DNA of 64,000 nucleotides from positions 558,001-622,000 of the forward strand of contig CAWUHX010000164.1 of the NCBI GenBank assembly GCA_963922205.1, in the 5' to 3' direction. Origin of the DNA: Romanomermis culicivorax (taxonomy: Eukaryota; Nematoda; Enoplea; Mermithida; Mermithidae). The notes under the pieces are model-generated. The model was not told where the DNA came from. It saw only the letters and a list, made by a program, of their open reading frames with translations, and did no database searches. This document shows positions 60,301 to 64,000 of the stretch, in pieces (the first letter of the stretch is position 1; each line of letters begins with the position of its first letter). The translations under genes and the position numbers were made by a program.

Positions 60301-62692
60301 TTCGTAAACGGAGTTCAACGAATAACAGAGAAATTCTGTGAACAGAAAAAAGCAATACGTTTTTTCTTGGAAAAATAAATAGGCTCAACGCTTTTGAATC
60401 TTCAGCAGATGGACATAGTTGTGTTGAAATAGTTACTATGAAATAGGAAAGGCCTTCCAAACCTCAAATTTCTTTTTTTCTTCAGCCGTTTCATTTTCTT
60501 CTCGCGTCGTCTGAAAAGTCACCAGTGGAGGTGGCAAAAAGCTTTCCAACGATTCTAACGAAGCTTTTAAATTTCGTCGACTACTACTTGTACATGACGA
60601 GCTCTGATCATCTTCGTACGAATCGATGCGCGCAGCCAATGCTACCATTCTAGCCTTCCTTGACTCCTCAGACGCCATTTTATGGACAATTTCCGAATCA
60701 AAAGTTTGCGACGATGATATAAATCGACGTCTTGGAGGCGACGTCGACGAAATTTTGGAATCACTGGCTGACGAATCTTGAACTATTTTGACGAAAAAAT
60801 GAAAAATTTCAGTTATTGATTTACGGGATAAGATGGACCGAAAAAGTCATACATTACGTTCATTATAATCCAAATTCCGAAAATTTGGTCGGGAATAAAA
60901 TAACACCCAACTCTCAATATACAGTACAATACATGTAACGGAGTCCTCAAGTCTGGGAGGTTCGAGCAACTTCGTCATCGAGTGAAAAAAATTTTAGGAG
61001 GGTCCCTGAAGCGAAAAATACGATTTTTCCGCCAAAAAAAACCAAAACACGCTTCAAAAATAGTAATTTTTGTCCTAAAGACTGTAAAAAACATATTCGT
61101 GGCGAAAAGTGCCGAGAAAATTTTTATTTCTGACTATTTTTTGTTCAAAACTGATCATTTTTCATCAAAAAATTGACATCTTCAGTATTCTTCCAACCGA
61201 AGTATGGGGATCCCTACGAATAGTATGTATATGATTAAAAAATCCGGGGGGGGGGATCACCCATCGGCTAAACATACGGCCGGCGATGTCTGGGGGGGGG
61301 GGAAGTTCCAATGGCACTTTCCCCTCAATAACATGCATGTGTGAGACACAAACGAGAGCGTTGTCGTGAAAAACATAAGGGAAAACCAGATTTTTACATT
61401 AAACTTAAAATCTAAACTAAAAAATTTAATTTAGCCTGAGTACTTATCAATTTATGGCATAAAAATAAATCAAGAAGACCTAAATACGTCATGATCTAGT
61501 GGTATGATATCGAAGAGTATACGTATGCAAAATTTTGTAACAAAATATTATTGAAATGAAATAATATTAAAACTCCCCACTAAACGTGTACAAGATCTAA
61601 AATTTAGGCAGAGGTAAAATCAGAATCTTCAGCGAGCATGTGACCTCTTCCTTTTCTGGTCACGTTCGTATCATGTCGTGGGGATGGTGAATTATGGTTC
61701 CGCATCCATACCCAAATATATGTAGCATCATGTCATGCTACTGTTCTGACGACACTGATTTTCACCCTAGATAATGACTTATTGCTAATCACTTTCGTGC
61801 TTCCTCTACAGATTACTTCTCGTTTAGCTCTCGAGCTCTTTACTCCGTTAATTTTTATTGTCCATTATTCATTTCCAAAAATGTGGATACCCAATAAATC
61901 ACTTTTCTCAAATTGACAACTCGCCCCCAAAAAAGCGACGAAGCAATAGTGATCATTCCTCTCCGATTTCAACTGACCAACAAGTCATTTTTACCAGGGT
62001 ACTGAATAAATTCTAAAAACCTAAGACCGGGGTAATACCCAAACCCAATACGCCCACCTCATACGGAGTAGTTTGCTCAGCACGTTCAACTTTGAAAATA
62101 CTTTCCTAAATCCTTCGAATTTCTATACATATTATTTCTAATCAAAATTATTATTATTATAATTACCATCCCTTCTTTCTATATTCCATTTAATAATTTT
62201 ATTCAAACCAAGTCATTCATTGGTTCTAATTTATAAAAATTATAATGTCTAATGCAAATGATGCACAGTATTGATAATGATGCTCCGCTTCATCGATATT
62301 TTGATAAATGTTACCTTGTTGGGATGCGACTACTTTAGCCAGCTCTTCTAACTCGTCCAATGGATAGCATCTCGTGCTTTGGTGATTATTTATGTCATTT
62401 TTCTGTAAAACTGACTGGCGATTTAAATCATTTTCATTAAAAGAGGACTTCTTGGACGGAGTTTCGCTATCTACCAGAAAATAAAAGACAACAGTTACAT
62501 AGTCATGCGGACATATTTAATTTTGATACAGTATTCCTCTTCTTCTGTTTTACGTTTGGAGGCCACTGCCGAACAGGATATGTTTTCTTTTCCGGCAGCA
62601 GAAGAACTCAATTCTTCATTGAGCTGTTGTCTCCTTTGTCGAACACGTTCAATTAGGAGCTTGAAAGTCGAAGAATGCCTGGCTAATGACAT
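51306..62692 (-). CDS. ani-1: Anillin, cytokinetic-ring scaffold (15 coding exons; C-terminal end of the PH domain not found)
   Basis: Exons: 62692-62530, 62470-62315, 60782-60463, 60001-59627, 59187-59065, 59028-58879, 57380-57018, 55109-54974, 54801-54634, 52695-52520, 52454-52352, 52110-51998, 51746-51654, 51593-51486 and 51422-51306. All join in phase, about 887 codons; the only non-canonical choices are TTAGAG|AAT for exon 5 and TTT|GTTTGT after it. The N-terminus (FKLLIERVRQRRQQLNEEL) matches the conserved start of anillins. Exon 4 has LRDRWEYATRQGLPLKPE. The anillin homology domain spans exons 8-13 (ILQASRALNFCLTNDEFRGS, ERRKACQEEYERV, HVYYFMCLIKYREQV). Exons 14-15 give the PH domain (GLAAWRRFWCLLKDGSLRFW; AIDLSRCRTKFVEPVSLEIC). 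In the family, anillin links Rho, septins, actin and myosin at the cleavage furrow. The frame ends LLEMLDEK then TAA, but GAAAA|GTAACC is a possible donor and the expected last PH helix is missing, so a further exon may exist. An alternative short first exon starts at ATG 62741. Confidence 0.87.
53373..53825. mobile_element. TIR element with AATAAACGGCGCC tandem units (anillin intron)
   Basis: Left end TACCGTATTTATTCGAATAA, right end complement TACTGTACTTATTCCAATAA: imperfect terminal inverted repeats of about 25 bp. Next to both ends lie tandem units (TAATAAACGGCGCCCTC type; four on the left, three on the right). It is 453 bp with no transposase. It lies in the intron between the 54634 and 52695 exons; the rest of that intron is AT-rich with nothing recognised. 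Confidence 0.7.
55723..55785 (+). repeat. Short GC-rich tandem patch
   Basis: GGTTGCCCCGG occurs twice with GGCTCCGGCCTCGGGCTAG between, then GTTCGGGGCAAG, in an otherwise AT-rich anillin intron. Origin unknown. Confidence 0.5.
56049..56204 (+). CDS. 51-codon ORF nested in an anillin intron, acidic C-terminus
   Basis: The ATG at 56049 is preceded five bases upstream by an acceptor-like CTAAACTTCAG and leads to TGA at 56202-56204. The product starts MSKQPFSNYLSSVQEV and ends in an acidic tail with DEVVICEDGD, which loosely resembles a SUMO-interacting motif (inference). It lies opposite the intron between anillin exons 57018 and 55109. It may be a trans-spliced or terminal exon of a small host gene, or chance. 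No homologue is recognised. Confidence 0.35.
   Translation: MSKQPFSNYLSSVQEVRADANSNWSHSHSLCKSDEENEDIDEVVICEDGDF
57381..58034. other. Anillin intron, unremarkable part
   Basis: AT-rich, no supported feature. Confidence 0.4.
58035..58725. repeat. GC-rich block of unknown origin interrupted by a MITE
   Basis: 58035-58175 (CTCCCGGAACTCTGGGACAG, GGTGAGGACCCCCC) and 58586-58725 (CAACGGCGCCAGGAGAGGTC) are clearly richer in GC than the surrounding intron. The hAT-like MITE splits them. No frame or RNA fold was identified; it is probably a fragment of an older mobile element. Confidence 0.5.
58176..58577. mobile_element. hAT-like MITE (CATACATGCA family), copy 3
   Basis: It starts CCATACATGCAAGGGGG and ends CTGTGCATGTATG. 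It is flanked by the 8-bp direct repeat TTAGGCAC (58168-58175 and 58578-58585). The interior parallels copies 1 and 2, including CAGCAGAATTTCTATGCTGT before the right end. It lies in the anillin intron between exons 58879 and 57380. Confidence 0.85.
60783..62314. other. Anillin intron with poly-G tracts
   Basis: Two G homopolymers of about 10-11 bases lie near 61247-61257 and 61291-61302. The remainder is AT-rich; the stretch 61620-62080 is less AT-rich, but no exon could be bounded there. Confidence 0.4.
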
Positions 62693-62741
62693 TATTGGCA
62701 CAGGGCGATACAATTCATCTTACCTGTGTTTCTTTATCCAT

Positions 62742-63153
62742 CGTTACCGAGATGAGAAAGCGGAAAATGAGTAGGAAACAGATAAAAGTCTGAAAAAGAG
62801 GATGGCATGATTGAATTACTACAATAATGTTACTAGTAAAGCTAAAGAAAAGTCCTAATACTTCACGTATACATCGTCTATAACGCCACCTAATATATTA
62901 AAAATTGGAAATGGTCCCTCAAGTTGAAATTTTAGAATTTTTTTCGCTCTAGTAAAAATCAGTGGATCTGAATACAGTACCTGCAAGACTTCCGACAAGC
63001 TGAGTACCGAGGTGAAGTAGTAACAGCAATTTTAGGCGGTATATCTGGTTTAACAGGAAGACATTCATTGTGTGGAAAAAATTATGCGCTCCCTCAAGGA
63101 GCTTTCCTCTAAAATGTGGAAGAAAAATTCGACCGTCAGGAGGACTAAGGCTC
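62742..63153. other. Upstream flank of the anillin gene
   Basis: The promoter must lie here or further right. No TATA-like or spliced-leader acceptor signal could be supported. Confidence 0.35.
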
Positions 63154-63161
63154 AATTTAAC

Positions 63162-63539
63162 GGCACTACTTAAAAGAACGGGACAGCACTTAAATTTTCA
63201 AAATTTCATTTAAATTTTTATGTTTTTAAACTAAATCGACCATGCTGAATCCAAATTTCGCATTTGTTTTTAATGAAAATCATTCTTTTCAATTTTTCCA
63301 GATTTTATTATTATGTTGCTAGTAGAGCTTGCAACAATTATTAGTGATAAACGTAGTGTGATAACTTTTTTACAACAACATCACGTTTTGAAAACGCAAG
63401 TCCTAAGCCTAAGCCTAAGCCTAAGCCTGAGCCTAAACCTAAGCCTAAGCCTAAGCCTAAACCTAAGCCTAAGCCTATGCCTAAGCCATTTTCATTAAAA
63501 ACAAAAGCGAAGTGCTGTCCCGTTCTTTTAAGTAGTGCC
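63162..63539. mobile_element. TIR element carrying telomere-type repeats
   Basis: It has perfect 30-bp terminal inverted repeats (63162-63191, starting GGCACTACTTAAAAGAACGG, and 63510-63539), flanked by a perfect 8-bp direct repeat AATTTAAC (63154-63161 and 63540-63547). Subterminal inverted pieces also exist (TTTGTTTTTAATGAAAA and TTTTCATTAAAAACAAAA). The 378-bp element has no coding capacity. The 8-bp duplication points to the hAT group. Perfect ends and duplication suggest a recent insertion. Confidence 0.92.
63402..63487 (-). repeat. Interstitial nematode telomere repeat, (TTAGGC)n
   Basis: About 14 consecutive CCTAAG-phase hexamers, including variants CCTGAG, CCTAAA and CCTATG. It lies wholly inside the TIR element 63162-63539. 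The Leu/Ser and Gly/Leu translations are repeat artefacts. Confidence 0.95.
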
Positions 63540-63547
63540 AATTTAAC

Positions 63548-64000
63548 TAACTTGACTAGAATTTCTTCAATTTGTCCTCATTTTTGCAGGTTACTGACTC
63601 CGATCGGAAAACACCACAATGTTAAGGTTACTCTTAAAATGCAGTAAAAGCATCGTGGCCACGTTATAAACGTTTTTATAAGTGTGGAAAACGGGGGGAA
63701 AACTTTGAAATCGGTCCTCAAGTGGAGAAGCTCTTCCAACAAAAAAAAAGAACGGTGATTGAGTGCACGAAGCGCCGGAAAATTTTGAGATTCTAACCTT
63801 AAAGAGTTTACTGAAATGCATCTTTTTGCTTTTGAACTCTCAAATTTTTTTTCCACAATGAGAACCCTGCCCGATTTTTTTCCCTCATTTCCATATTCTT
63901 TTCCTCAGAAGACCCCACTTGAGGAACAAAAAATGGTGGCTTAAATAATACCCAAAATCATTCAGCTGGATTGAGAACCGAAACTTATATTTTTGGTGTT
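63548..64000. other. AT-rich end of window
   Basis: Only a weak plus-strand exon candidate of about 36 bp (after TTTTTGCAG at 63589, before a GTTACT donor near 63626) is visible. Nothing firm. Confidence 0.3.

Noticed and set aside
63402..63487. True chromosome end
   Set aside because: Unique sequence continues on both sides and the array lies inside a TIR element with a target duplication, so it is interstitial.
63313..63541. Leu/Ser-rich and Gly/Leu-rich ORFs
   Set aside because: Both are translations of the telomere-type hexamer array inside a transposon.

Overview
The window reads as nuclear DNA of a nematode. The main reasons are an 86-bp run of TTAGGC-type hexamers (the nematode telomere unit, seen as GCCTAA), introns ending in TTTTCAG or TTTAG, many TACTGTA motifs, AT-rich intergenic DNA, and an anillin-type gene built from small in-phase exons. 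Many introns exceed 1 kb, so the genome is not compact like that of Caenorhabditis elegans. I cannot name the genus.

Host genes. (1) 704-2712, plus strand: the last three visible exons of an atypical homeodomain gene, most like the Dve/SATB group. (2) 3130-15463, minus strand: a long gene convergent with the first. I could assemble ten exons for it. They encode three MATH/TRAF-like beta-sandwich units, a helical segment, a polar and acidic linker and a possible PH-like C-terminus. I cannot name it. One of its introns holds 955 bp of (CTTTT)n/(CTTTTTT)n. (3) 51306-62692, minus strand: a nearly complete anillin gene (ani-1 type) in 15 coding exons, about 887 codons, with the N-terminal conserved motif, the anillin homology domain and most of the PH domain. 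Its introns carry a TIR element, a 51-codon opposite-strand ORF and a GC-rich block that is itself interrupted by a small transposon. (4) Isolated coding-like exons lie at about 16.2-16.4, 46.0-46.1, 47.9-48.3 and 48.7-49.0 kb.

Repeat region. About 16.4-50.3 kb is gene-poor and is built from nested repeats. A DIRS-type tyrosine-recombinase retrotransposon (30208-45201) sits, with no target duplication, inside an older CAAGATG-rich repeat. A Gypsy-type LTR retrotransposon (34070-44282, with a 4-bp duplication AAAA) has inserted into the recombinase gene of that DIRS element. The Gypsy element is in one reading frame throughout and is broken only by nonsense codons, all explicable as C-to-T changes. 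It also has an extra RGG-rich third ORF before the 3' LTR.

Small elements. At least four hAT-like MITE copies share CATACATGCA ends, three of them with visible 8-bp target duplications. Another 8-bp-TSD element (63162-63539) has perfect 30-bp ends and carries telomere-type repeats inside. A third family has ends like CTATAGTC...; one copy supplies the stop codon of a neighbouring exon. There are also two large composite inverted-repeat structures (21.8-22.8 and 25.6-28.7 kb), and several diverged families that recur on both sides of the retrotransposon cluster.

The retroelement genes form self-propagation modules (gag, reverse transcriptase/RNase H, then recombinase or integrase). Anillin is a cytokinetic-ring scaffold. 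No operon-like gene cluster is visible.
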